From Chloroflexota bacterium (GTDB lineage: Bacteria > Chloroflexota > Anaerolineae > Aggregatilineales > UBA2796), in assembly GCA_003695215.1 (NCBI GenBank), contig RFIM01000251.1:1-7994 (forward strand): a stretch of 7,994 nucleotides of DNA, read 5' to 3'. Under the pieces are notes generated by a model. It did not search any database and was not told the DNA's origin. It saw only the letters and a program-made list of their open reading frames with translations. Both the position numbers and the translations under genes were made by a program. This document shows positions 1 through 7,336 of this stretch, in pieces. How positions within the stretch are numbered: position 1 is the first letter of the stretch; every line of letters begins with the position of its first letter.

Positions 1-57
1 GACGTCGTGCTAGAAGAATACGAATACTTCGTCCAGCATCAGCGTGATGAGGCCTAG
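1..57 (+). CDS. C-terminal end of an upstream gene (partial, unidentified)
   Basis: Frame 1 is open from the window edge to TAG at 55-57, followed at once by a second in-frame stop, TGA at 58-60. It reads DVVLEEYEYFVQHQRDEA, an acidic, protein-like C-terminus. The other forward frames carry stops within this stretch. No family can be named from 18 residues. A tandem stop just before a strong promoter (100-128) fits the end of a preceding transcription unit on the same strand. One reverse-strand frame is also open here, so the call is tentative. Confidence 0.4.
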   Translation, partial: DVVLEEYEYFVQHQRDEA

Positions 58-99
58 TGAAGCCGGTGCAATATTGGCGTTCATCCTGACCATATCTGG

Positions 100-128
100 T
101 TGACAGCTCGGCTGATTATCTTTACACT
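100..128 (+). promoter_or_regulatory. sigma70-type promoter of the RDD gene
   Basis: There is a perfect -35 box TTGACA at 100-105, a 17-base spacer, and a -10 box TACACT at 123-128 (4 of 6 matches to TATAAT). Transcription should begin near base 135, giving a leader of about 32 bases before the ATG at 167. The region 58-166 is otherwise free of coding signals and more AT-rich than the flanking genes. Confidence 0.7.
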
Positions 129-166
129 TTTAGATAACTTCAGCTGTATCATCACAGGAACGATCG

Positions 167-910
167 ATGAGCAGCTTAAACGCCGAGATTCGGACTGCTA
201 TCGCGCTGAATCACATAGACCATGCGCGCGACCTGCTGCGCCGCGCCCTGCGCGACTCGCCCGATGCTGAGACCTACTATCTGGCTTCGCAAGTCGCCGT
301 GAGCGAGCAGCAAAAGCGCGAGTTCCTGAGCAAGGCGCTTGAGATTGATCCATTCTATCAAGATGCACATCTGGCGATGGAACGCCTAAAGGTGCTTTCG
401 CGCTCGGAGCCTGAACCAAGTGAAGCCTTTCGCTCAGAATTTGCGCCGATATACCAGCCGAAAGCCAAGACAGGCGCACTGAGCTATGCCTTGGCAGGCC
501 TTGGCGAGCGTTTGCTGGCTCAGCTAATCGATAGCTTCATCCTGCTGGTGCTCTCCTCTCTTGTCATCGCGCTCTACCTGACCTTTGGAATTGGAGAAGG
601 CGACTTCGAAGAGTTACTCCAAGATGGAGTCGTCATATCTCTGCTCCAAATCGCCACGTCAGCGCTTTATTACATCTACTTCTTGACCAGGCACAACGGT
701 CAGACGCCTGGCAAGGCGGCTCTGGGCATTCGGATCGTCAAGCTGAACGGCGCGCAGCTGACGGCATGGGATGCCATTCTGCGTAACATAATCGGCTACT
801 ATTTGAGCGGGCTCTTCTTCGTGCTAGGCTACCTTTGGGCGCTGTGGGATGAGCGACGGCAGGGCTGGCATGATAAATTAGCGGGCACAGTGGTCATCAA
901 GGCGCGCTGA
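167..910 (+). CDS. RDD family membrane protein with TPR-like N-terminus
   Basis: This is a 247-residue integral membrane protein. Residues 8-75 are helical and TPR-like, for example the segment ending in KALEIDPFYQDAHLAMERLK. A charged, Pro-containing linker (78-105) leads to an RDD domain at about 112-245. The family's hallmark charges are visible: R115 and D122 in ERLLAQLID, the GQTPGKAALGIRIV block at 178-191, and the QGWHDKLAGTVVI block at 232-244. Hydrophobic segments at about 120-140, 156-173 and 212-227 give three predicted helices. The ATG at 167 is supported by an AGGA ribosome site at 156-159, seven bases upstream. RDD proteins are widespread and few have a known role (some have been linked to ion or proton antiport), so no substrate is proposed. 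The TPR-like part suggests a protein partner. The gene has its own promoter and ends at a shared hairpin. Confidence 0.88.
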   Translation: MSSLNAEIRTAIALNHIDHARDLLRRALRDSPDAETYYLASQVAVSEQQKREFLSKALEIDPFYQDAHLAMERLKVLSRSEPEPSEAFRSEFAPIYQPKAKTGALSYALAGLGERLLAQLIDSFILLVLSSLVIALYLTFGIGEGDFEELLQDGVVISLLQIATSALYYIYFLTRHNGQTPGKAALGIRIVKLNGAQLTAWDAILRNIIGYYLSGLFFVLGYLWALWDERRQGWHDKLAGTVVIKAR

Positions 911-918
911 GGCAAGTT

Positions 919-947
919 TCCCCTTTCCCACAGGCGGGGAAAGGGGA
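919..947. terminator. hairpin between convergent genes, probable bidirectional terminator
   Basis: The arms CCCCTTTCCC (920-929) and GGGAAAGGGG (937-946) are perfectly complementary around a seven-base loop. A further T-A pair (919/947) extends the stem to 11 bp. It lies nine bases past the RDD stop and 20 bases past the SDR stop, in a tail-to-tail junction where a terminator serving both strands is expected. There is no downstream T-run on either strand, so it is not a textbook intrinsic terminator. It may instead work with Rho or protect 3' ends. Confidence 0.55.
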
Positions 948-966
948 TAGCGGTCAGCTTTCCGCT

Positions 967-1713
967 CTACTGCGCAGTGTAGGCACCGTCAATCGGCAGG
1001 GCGACGCCGCTGATGAAGGCCGAGTCATCGCTGACGAGGAACAACGCCGCGTTGGCCACGGCTTCCAGTGTGACGATGCCGGGCAACGGATTCAAGTTCT
1101 CAAAGCGCTTGCGCGTCGCCTCAGGGTCCTCGCTGGTCTCAATGAAGTGCTCCACTAGCGGCGTCATCACTACGCTCGGGCAGATAGCATTCACACGAAT
1201 GCCGTATTGCGCATACTCAATCGCAGCCGCTTTGGTCAGGTGAATCACGCCCGCCTTAGATGCGCTGTAAGGCGGAATGTTCGGGAAGGCGACCATGCCT
1301 GCAATTGAGGCAGTGTTCAAGACTACGCCGCTTTTTTGCGCCTTCATGACGGCTAGGGCGTACTTCATGCCGTAATAGACGCCGTCCATGTTGATCTTCA
1401 TGACGTTGTGCCAGTTCTCAATGGTGCTTTCGTCGGTCGGCGCTTGCAAGCCATCAATGCCGGCGTTGTTCATGATGATATCCAACTTGCCGAATTGCCT
1501 GACTGTCTCTTCGACCATCGCTGCAACCGACTCATGATTGGTCACGTCCACATGAATGTAGTGACCGTTGATCGCTGCAGCCACCTCTTTGCCTTTCTCG
1601 CTGACATCGGCCACAACGACTTTGGCGCCTTCGGCGGCAAATTTCTCGGCACAGGCTTTGCCAATGCCTGAGGCCGCGCCGGTGACGATGGCGACTCTAT
1701 CTTTCAGCTTCAT
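967..1713 (-). CDS. SDR family NAD(P)-dependent oxidoreductase
   Basis: This is a 248-residue classical short-chain dehydrogenase/reductase, a cytosolic Rossmann-fold enzyme that interconverts alcohols and ketones with a nicotinamide cofactor. Visible motifs are the cofactor loop TGAASGIG (11-18), D36 at the end of the second strand (which usually favours NAD over NADP), D56 in HVDVT, NNAG (82-85), and the catalytic set N108, S136, Y149 and K153 (YSASK). The PIDGAY ending at about 241-246 is typical of the family. The length is normal. I chose the ATG at 1713 over an in-frame start 30 bases further upstream, because AGGAAG lies eight bases before it and the protein then begins MKLKDRVAIVTG, like its relatives. 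The extra ten residues (MVFLRKEVLP) would overlap the ribosome site. The substrate cannot be read from sequence; relatives act on sugars, steroids, 3-oxoacyl groups or small diols. The gene has its own promoter. Confidence 0.93.
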   Translation of the reverse strand: MKLKDRVAIVTGAASGIGKACAEKFAAEGAKVVVADVSEKGKEVAAAINGHYIHVDVTNHESVAAMVEETVRQFGKLDIIMNNAGIDGLQAPTDESTIENWHNVMKINMDGVYYGMKYALAVMKAQKSGVVLNTASIAGMVAFPNIPPYSASKAGVIHLTKAAAIEYAQYGIRVNAICPSVVMTPLVEHFIETSEDPEATRKRFENLNPLPGIVTLEAVANAALFLVSDDSAFISGVALPIDGAYTAQ

Positions 1714-1752
1714 GGGTAAAACTTCCTTTCGTAGGAAAACCAAGGCGCCTGG

Positions 1753-1780
1753 ATTATAAATGCTTGCGCCGTTTTTCCAA
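1753..1780 (-). promoter_or_regulatory. promoter of the SDR gene
   Basis: On the reverse strand there is a perfect -10 box TATAAT (1753-1758), a 16-base spacer, and TTGGAA (1775-1780) as the -35 box (4 of 6 matches to TTGACA). The predicted start near 1746 leaves a leader of about 33 bases with AGGAAG in front of the ATG at 1713. The promoter falls in the 69-base gap after the propeller gene stop (1783), so the SDR can be transcribed independently of that gene. Confidence 0.65.
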
Positions 1781-1782
1781 AG

Positions 1783-3660
1783 CTAGGGCGTCCGCGATGG
1801 ACGCGGCGTATTGGTCGGTAGCACAGTGCGGCGCAGGCTGGCCGTTGGCGCAGGCAGCGGCGTGGCCGTGGCCGTAGGCGTCGCTGTGCGCGTCACGGTG
1901 GCGGTCGGGCGTTCACTAGGTCGGCGCGGGCTGCTAGTGGGCGTGGGCGGCGCCGCCGAGCCGAGCTTTCCCCAGTGTGGCGCACTGCTGACGGCCACTA
2001 GAATCGCCTCAGCACCTTCAGCTTTAGGCAAGGGCAGCCAGTACAACTGTGTCGCAGGCGCTTCACGGCGCAGCTCGCCCAACGAGACGTTGTTCGCCAA
2101 AGCTTCAGCAAGGCGACGCGCGCTTTGCACCAGGCTGAACAACACGCCCGAGCCATCAGGGCTTGGCGCAATGCGCCCGATAGCGCGCCCTTCGCTGCTG
2201 AAAAGCTCCGTCAGGACGCCCGTGCGCAGATCAAGTTCCCACAGCTTGATCTCATAGAGCGCCACGCGCAGCGGAAAAGCGCCGAAGAGCGCCAAACTGC
2301 GCGCCGAGTCGCCCTCGCTGACTGTTATCTGATCCTTGAGCGCGCTTGTGGCAAAGAAAATGCCCCGGCCGTCAGGCCGCCATGCCAGTTGCTCAACAGA
2401 TTGCGGCAAAGGCAAGCGCTCCAGCGCGCCCGTCAGCAGATTCAGGCGCGCCAACTCAGCGCCGCTCTCAGCAGGCACTATGCCCAGCAGCGAACGCCCA
2501 TCAGGCGCCAATTGAGCGCGCCGCAGCTCAGGCTGAAGCACAGCGCTCTTGCCGCCGCTCAGCCTTGCCACACCGATGCCGCAGCGCAGCGAGTAGTAGA
2601 TCACCTCGCCAGACCAGGCCAGCAGCGCCGCGTTGCCCTGCGCGCCTGTCTCCGCCCAATAGAGCTGATCGGCTGGATCGTCGCTGGCAGTGGCGCAATC
2701 CGCCGACACTGCCAGCGTCTCGCCTAGATCGCGTATCGCTAGCGAAGGCAGAGTCACGGCGCGCAATTGCAGCCGCTGCGCCGCTTGCGCCATGTAGGCG
2801 ATCGCCGTGCCTTGCGGATGCCAAGCAGGCGGATAATCAGGCGCTACCTCAGTGGCGATTGGCTGCGCCGCGCCATCTGAGACTCGCGCTAGCCACAAAG
2901 TGCGCTGATTCGGATCGACGAAGGCGATCAGCGTGCCATCAGGCGAAAGGGCAGGCGCGCGATAGCTGCGCCCATTGGCAGCGCCTTGCGTGATCGCCTT
3001 GCCAGGCAGATCATAGAGCGTGCCGACGTAAACGTTGCCGCCGAAGAGGTGCCCGATCAGCGCTAGCGGCGTCTCGCGCGGCAAGACGATCGGATTGCCT
3101 TCCGCGCTGCTGACGAGCGTCGTCGGCGCGAATTCGTTCAGAATCTGCCCGAAAAGATCGGCCCAAGCGCTGAACTCAGCCTGTGGCGCAAATTGGCTGA
3201 TCCGATAAGCCTGCCCATAGACAATGAAAAACGTGACGCGATACTGACGCGGTGTGCCATCTGTGCATGGCGCCACGAAGTGCGCGCTCAGGCCTGTGCG
3301 CCGAATGGCAATGCGCTCAGGCGCTAGATCGTAGCGGATGAACGTGCGCGTGTACTCGCTGAGCAGATCTTCGAAGGTGCGCTCGCCAACCGCGCCGAGC
3401 GCCTGCACGATCATGCCAGGCTCAGCGCAGGCAGGCGTATTCCTAGCGCCGAAGTAGGTATCGATGCCGCGCTCAGTCACCTCCCAGATATTCGGATAAG
3501 GCAGGCTGAATTTCTCGTTGCGGTAGAGCGCCAAGCCAATCGGTGGCAATGGCGTGCCATCTTGCGCTGCGATCGGCAAGGCGCCAAGGCTCAAACACAC
3601 GGCGATCAGGCAGGCGCTCAGCCAGCGGCACGCCTTGCCTCGCCGAAGAAGATGCTTCAT
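1783..3660 (-). CDS. exported beta-propeller (PD40/TolB-like) protein with Thr/Pro-rich tail
   Basis: This protein of about 625 residues is probably secreted or cell-surface. It starts with a signal peptide: basic MKHLLRRGKACR, a hydrophobic core to about residue 30, and a likely AQA-type cut near ALPIAAQDG. Residues of about 40-190 (LYRNEKFSLPYPNIWEVTERG and following) resemble PsbP/DcrB-like domains. The propeller follows, with PD40-type repeats carrying an SPDG-like turn: PALSPDGTLIAFVD (about 235), AWHPQGTAIAYMA (about 278), QLAPDGRSLLGIV (about 381), LAWRPDGRGIFFAT (about 424) and APSPDGSGVLFSL (about 497). The last 60 or so residues are low-complexity and rich in Thr, Pro, Arg and Ala. 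No C-terminal membrane helix or sorting motif is visible. The start is ambiguous: ATG at 3660 or in-frame GTG at 3666, neither with a strong ribosome site. No enzymatic activity is suggested; such propellers usually bind proteins or ligands. Confidence 0.8.
   Translation of the reverse strand: MKHLLRRGKACRWLSACLIAVCLSLGALPIAAQDGTPLPPIGLALYRNEKFSLPYPNIWEVTERGIDTYFGARNTPACAEPGMIVQALGAVGERTFEDLLSEYTRTFIRYDLAPERIAIRRTGLSAHFVAPCTDGTPRQYRVTFFIVYGQAYRISQFAPQAEFSAWADLFGQILNEFAPTTLVSSAEGNPIVLPRETPLALIGHLFGGNVYVGTLYDLPGKAITQGAANGRSYRAPALSPDGTLIAFVDPNQRTLWLARVSDGAAQPIATEVAPDYPPAWHPQGTAIAYMAQAAQRLQLRAVTLPSLAIRDLGETLAVSADCATASDDPADQLYWAETGAQGNAALLAWSGEVIYYSLRCGIGVARLSGGKSAVLQPELRRAQLAPDGRSLLGIVPAESGAELARLNLLTGALERLPLPQSVEQLAWRPDGRGIFFATSALKDQITVSEGDSARSLALFGAFPLRVALYEIKLWELDLRTGVLTELFSSEGRAIGRIAPSPDGSGVLFSLVQSARRLAEALANNVSLGELRREAPATQLYWLPLPKAEGAEAILVAVSSAPHWGKLGSAAPPTPTSSPRRPSERPTATVTRTATPTATATPLPAPTASLRRTVLPTNTPRPSRTP
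1859..1910 (-). repeat. low-complexity coding repeat (Thr-Ala/Thr-Pro tail)
   Basis: The coding strand has near-tandem ACG/GCC/ACC-type codons specifying TATVTRTATPTATATP, so the DNA shows degenerate six-base periodicity (GTGGCC/GTAGGC on the plus strand). This is the core of the disordered tail of the propeller protein. Such tracts expand and contract by slippage and are common at the ends of secreted Chloroflexota proteins, where they may act as a wall-spanning or glycosylated spacer (inference). Confidence 0.55.
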
Positions 3661-3705
3661 GTGCACTCACGTCTCATCTTGTCAGATTTGCTTCCGCAGA
3701 CGCCT

Positions 3706-3734
3706 AGCATACCGATCCTCGGATCGGCGCACAA
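3706..3734 (-). promoter_or_regulatory. candidate promoter of the propeller gene
   Basis: On the reverse strand there is TTGTGC (3729-3734, 3 of 6 matches), a 17-base spacer, and TATGCT (3706-3711, 4 of 6 matches). The predicted start near 3699 leaves a leader of about 38 bases to the ATG at 3660. The boxes are weak, but the spacing is optimal and no better pair was seen on this strand of the divergent region. The spacer is almost entirely filled by a 16-base dyad, which suggests regulation. Confidence 0.35.
3712..3727. promoter_or_regulatory. 7-7 inverted repeat, possible operator
   Basis: CCGATCC (3712-3718) and GGATCGG (3721-3727) form a perfect dyad around the two bases TC. The centre is too tight for a stable RNA hairpin, which favours a binding site for a dimeric regulator. 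It sits in the divergent intergenic region, within the spacer of the leftward candidate promoter and about 65 bases upstream of the rightward -10 box. No regulator gene is in the window. Confidence 0.4.
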
Positions 3735-3790
3735 GAGCCCGTTGCAAAAGCGTAGATCGCCCGTAATCTTCTAGCCGCGCCTGCCGTGAA

Positions 3791-3799
3791 TGCTACAAT
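3791..3799 (+). promoter_or_regulatory. extended -10 promoter of the defence operon
   Basis: TGC immediately followed by TACAAT (3794-3799, 5 of 6 matches) makes an extended -10 element (TGnTACAAT). There is no convincing -35 box at 16-18 bases, as expected when the TGn extension substitutes for it. The predicted start near 3806 gives a leader of about 54 bases before the ATG at 3860. The local AT-rich patch within GC-rich DNA supports the call. Confidence 0.5.
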
Positions 3800-3859
3800 T
3801 AGTTTATCTGAGCTACCCAAAGTGCAGATGACCAAGTCATTAGCTGGAGAAAATAAGGC

Positions 3860-6800
3860 ATGCTCTCACTTGAAGATTTGCGCTCTGAACTGCGCGTCCG
3901 TGGCATCGTCCATGGCCAAGCCGTGACCCTGGTCCGCGTGGAACAGCACGGCCCTGATACCGTCACCGTCTACTACAAGTACGATGACGGTCGGCTCGGC
4001 GCCCGACTGCTCTATCGTGAGGATGAAGCGCAACTGAGCATCGTTGATGATAACTCGCGTTTCACTGCCGATGGCGCCCGCTTCCGCCTGCTCTTGGAAG
4101 CCTTTCGCATCCGCCTGGCCTATCTGTTCGATCCAATCATGGCTGTGCACACCTCATTAATTGAACCGCTGCCCCACCAAATCTCAGCCGTCTATGATAT
4201 CATGCTCAAGCGGCAGCCGCTGCGCTTCCTCCTGGCCGACGACCCAGGCTCCGGCAAGACCATCATGGCAGGCTTGCTCATCCGCGAGTTGATCTTGCGC
4301 GGCGACGTCCGCCGTTGCCTGGTCTGTGCGCCCGGCAACCTGACCGAACAATGGCAGGATGAACTCGCTGAGAAATTCCAGCTCGAATTCAAAATCCTGA
4401 CCCGCGAGATGATCGAGAACGCCCGCGGCAATCCTTTCCTCCAACACAATTTTCTGATCGTCCGCCTTGACCAAATGAGCCGCCGCACCGACGCCGACGG
4501 CCGCAACCGACTCCAAGAGCTGCTCGATCAAACCGAATGGGACTTGATCATCTGCGATGAAGCCCACAAGCTCTCAGCCTCCTATTTCGGCGGCGAAATC
4601 AAAGAGACTAAGCGCTACAAGCTCGGCAAGCTACTCGGGCGCATCACCCGCCACTTCCTGCTGATGACAGCCACGCCCCACAACGGCAAGGAAGCAGATT
4701 TCCAGCTCTTCATGGCGCTGCTGGATGAAGATCGCTTCGAAAACCATTTCCGTGACGGCGTCGAGCCCACTGATGCCTCTGACATGATGCGCCGCATGCT
4801 CAAGGAAAACTTGCTGCGCTTTGACGGCACGCCCCTCTTCCCCGAGCGCAAAGCCTATACCGTCAGTTACGAGCTCTCGGGCCTAGAAAACGCCCTCTAT
4901 CAAGCCGTCACTGATTACGTCTGCCAGGAATTCAACCGCGCCGAACAGCTGGATAACCAGCGCAAGACCAGCATCGGCTTCGCCCTGACCATCCTCCAAC
5001 GCCGACTGGCCTCCTCGCCCGCGGCTATTTACTTCTCTCTCCAGCGCCGCCGCAAATCCCTCCAGCGCCGCCTGCAAAATGCCCGCCAGGTCGACGACAA
5101 ATCAAACGCCCTCAACGCCGAAGATTTGGACGAGCTCGATGATATGCCCGAGCCCGAGCGCGAACGCCTTGAAAGTGAACTGCTCGGTAACGCCACGGCC
5201 GCGCGCAATATCCAAGAGCTTGAGGCCGAAATCGCGCGCCTGAGAGAACTCGAAGAACAAGCTCGCGAATTGTACGTTAGCGGCCAAGACCGCAAGTGGA
5301 ACGAATTGCGCCACTTGCTGCAGACCACAGACGAGATGCGCACAGCAGAAGGCACGCTGCGCAAGCTCGTCATCTTCACTGAGCATCGCGATACCTTGAA
5401 TTATCTCAAAGAACGCCTCGATACCCTGTTCGGGCGTGACCAAGGAATTGTGATCATTCATGGCAGCCTGAGCCGCCAAGAACGCCGCAGGGCCGAAGAG
5501 CGTTTCCGCAACGATCCTAGCGCTGTCATCCTCTTGGCCACGGACGCGGCCGGCGAAGGCATCAATTTGCAGTGCGCCCACTTGATGATCAACTATGACC
5601 TGCCCTGGAACCCTAACCGCCTGGAACAGCGCTTCGGCCGCATTCACCGCATCGGCCAAACTGAAGTCTGCCACATGTGGAACCTGGTGGCCAAGAATAC
5701 GCGCGAAAGCGTCGTCTATGAGCGCTTGCTCAAAAAGCTGGAAGCCGAGCGCAACGCCCTCAATGGCCGAGTCTTTGATGTGCTTGGCAAGCTCTTTGAA
5801 GAAAGGTCGCTGCGCGAACTACTCATCGAAGCCGTGCGCTATGGCGATGACCCCCAAACGCGCTGCCGCCTGCAGGAAGCTGTGGATAACCTCGTCAGCT
5901 CAGAGCACCTGCGCAAATTGCTCCAGCAAAATTCGCTCGCCATCACCAGCATGGATACCAGCCAAGTCTTGCGCATTCGCGAGGATATGGAACGCGCCAT
6001 CGCCCGCCGCCTGCAGCCCTTCTATGTCAAAGCCTTCTTCATACAAGCCTTCCGCTACTTCAATGGCCAAGTCTACGAGCGCGAACCGCGTCGCTATACC
6101 ATCAATCGCGTCCCAAGCGAGATCATCCGCTATGCTGAAAGCCGCGCCCTGCCGCCTATCACCAAAGCCTACGATCGCATCTGCTTTGAAAAAGCCCTCA
6201 TCAACGTAGAACACAAGCCAAAAGCTACCTTCATCCATCCTGGGCACCCGCTCCTGGATGCCACGCTCGGCCTGTTCCTCGAGCGCGAACGCCACCTCCT
6301 CGAGCAAGGCTGCGTCCTGATCGATGAAACCGACCCAAGCCAAGAACCGCGCCTGCTCTTCTGCCTTGAGCTGGCTATCCGCGATGGCCTGCTGAACAAG
6401 CAAGGCGAGCAGCGCTGCATCTCTCGCGAAGTCCATTTCATTGAGATCGACCGCCAAGGCCAAATCCGCGAGGCAGGCAGCGCACCGCACCTGGACTACC
6501 GACCCCTCAAGGATGACGAGCAGGCTCGGCTCCAAAGCCTGATCGCCCAAGCAGGCCAGTACTTCGAAGGCTTCAAAGAGCGCGTCATAAATTATGCCAA
6601 CAGCACGCTCTCCAGAACTTACCTCGACCGCATCAGGAAAGAGCGCCTGGCTTATCTCGACCGCGTCGAGCGAGCCGTGCATGAGCGCCTGATCGGCGAA
6701 ATTCTGTATTGGGATAGGCGCGCCGCTGAGCTGGCTGCCCAAGAGAAGGCAGGCAAGCCTAACGCCCGCATCAATAGCGAGCAGGCCCACAAGCGCGCCC

Positions 6801-7327
6801 AAGAGCTGGAAGCGCGCCTCGAACAGCGCAAAGAGCAGCTTAAGCTAGAACGCATGCTGGAAGCCGCGCCATCTGTGATCGTCAGCAATGCCCTGATCGT
6901 CCCGATCGGCTTGCTGCTGGGCAAACAGACGCCGCCTGACCTGCTGCAACGCCGCGTCGTCGAGCAGATCGCCGTCAAGGCCGTCATCGACGCTGAGATC
7001 GCCCTCGGCAACGAACCCCGCGATGTCAGCGACCAAAATCTCGGCTACGATATCGAAAGCCTCGACCGACGCGATAACTCCCTGCGCTTCATTGAAGTCA
7101 AAGGCCGCCGCGCCAACGCCGATGAAATCACCCTGACCTACAACGAACTCTATTGCGCCCTGAACAGCCCTGAGCGTTTCATCCTGGCCCTGGTTGAAGT
7201 CGCTGATGGCCGTGCCTCCCAGCTGCGCTATGTGCGCGGCTATCCCTTCCGCGAGCCCGATCCCGCCGCTGTCAGCGTCACTTTCAAACTCAGCGACCTG
7301 CTCAAGTTCAGCGCGCCGCCGCATTGA
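3860..7327 (+). CDS. drmD: DISARM-type SNF2-like helicase with C-terminal DUF3883 domain
   Basis: This 1155-residue superfamily 2 ATPase is related to RapA/SNF2 and is the helicase-type component of class 1 DISARM anti-phage systems. An N-terminal beta-rich region (1-95) precedes the ATPase core: LPHQ (near 104), Walker A LADDPGSGKT (125-134), DEAH (233-236) and TATPHNG (270-276). A charged coiled-coil insertion at about 395-490 is followed by the second RecA lobe, with GEGINLQ (565-571) and QRFGRIHRIGQ (590-600). All key motor residues are intact. A long helical region rich in Glu, Arg and Gln (about 885-1015) leads to a DUF3883-like domain with GYDI (1062-1065) and IEVKGR (1078-1083). GGAG at 3846-3849, ten bases ahead, supports the ATG. 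A DUF1156 methylase follows after 92 bases, which favours DrmD over a free-standing RapA-like enzyme. DISARM membership awaits the downstream genes. The DDPG form of Walker A is usual in this branch. Confidence 0.87.
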   Translation: MLSLEDLRSELRVRGIVHGQAVTLVRVEQHGPDTVTVYYKYDDGRLGARLLYREDEAQLSIVDDNSRFTADGARFRLLLEAFRIRLAYLFDPIMAVHTSLIEPLPHQISAVYDIMLKRQPLRFLLADDPGSGKTIMAGLLIRELILRGDVRRCLVCAPGNLTEQWQDELAEKFQLEFKILTREMIENARGNPFLQHNFLIVRLDQMSRRTDADGRNRLQELLDQTEWDLIICDEAHKLSASYFGGEIKETKRYKLGKLLGRITRHFLLMTATPHNGKEADFQLFMALLDEDRFENHFRDGVEPTDASDMMRRMLKENLLRFDGTPLFPERKAYTVSYELSGLENALYQAVTDYVCQEFNRAEQLDNQRKTSIGFALTILQRRLASSPAAIYFSLQRRRKSLQRRLQNARQVDDKSNALNAEDLDELDDMPEPERERLESELLGNATAARNIQELEAEIARLRELEEQARELYVSGQDRKWNELRHLLQTTDEMRTAEGTLRKLVIFTEHRDTLNYLKERLDTLFGRDQGIVIIHGSLSRQERRRAEERFRNDPSAVILLATDAAGEGINLQCAHLMINYDLPWNPNRLEQRFGRIHRIGQTEVCHMWNLVAKNTRESVVYERLLKKLEAERNALNGRVFDVLGKLFEERSLRELLIEAVRYGDDPQTRCRLQEAVDNLVSSEHLRKLLQQNSLAITSMDTSQVLRIREDMERAIARRLQPFYVKAFFIQAFRYFNGQVYEREPRRYTINRVPSEIIRYAESRALPPITKAYDRICFEKALINVEHKPKATFIHPGHPLLDATLGLFLERERHLLEQGCVLIDETDPSQEPRLLFCLELAIRDGLLNKQGEQRCISREVHFIEIDRQGQIREAGSAPHLDYRPLKDDEQARLQSLIAQAGQYFEGFKERVINYANSTLSRTYLDRIRKERLAYLDRVERAVHERLIGEILYWDRRAAELAAQEKAGKPNARINSEQAHKRAQELEARLEQRKEQLKLERMLEAAPSVIVSNALIVPIGLLLGKQTPPDLLQRRVVEQIAVKAVIDAEIALGNEPRDVSDQNLGYDIESLDRRDNSLRFIEVKGRRANADEITLTYNELYCALNSPERFILALVEVADGRASQLRYVRGYPFREPDPAAVSVTFKLSDLLKFSAPPH

Positions 7328-7336
7328 GCCGCAGCT

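Noticed and set aside
1714..1743. Longer SDR start (extra MVFLRKEVLP)
   Set aside because: It would put the AGGAAG ribosome site inside the gene and add residues not expected in the family. The ATG at 1713 fits both signals.
2100..2970. Recurring CATCAGG/TCAGGCG words spaced through the propeller gene
   Set aside because: They are not a DNA repeat array: they encode the SPDG/PDG turns of the propeller blades on the reverse strand, at irregular spacing. No CRISPR-like arrangement exists.
2346..2993. 215-codon forward open frame opposite the propeller gene
   Set aside because: The Arg/Ala/Gln-rich composition without domain or ribosome-site evidence marks it as a mirror of the reverse-strand gene, whose PD40 motifs and signal peptide are clear.
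3742..3769. Alternative drmD promoter TTGCAA-16-TAATCT
   Set aside because: The -10 box matches at only three positions, and the downstream TGCTACAAT is clearly better.
5900..6802. 300-codon reverse-strand open frame inside the helicase gene
   Set aside because: It lies wholly within conserved drmD coding sequence, reads as a repetitive Ala/Leu/Asp-rich product with no recognisable motif, and is the usual shadow of a GC-rich gene.
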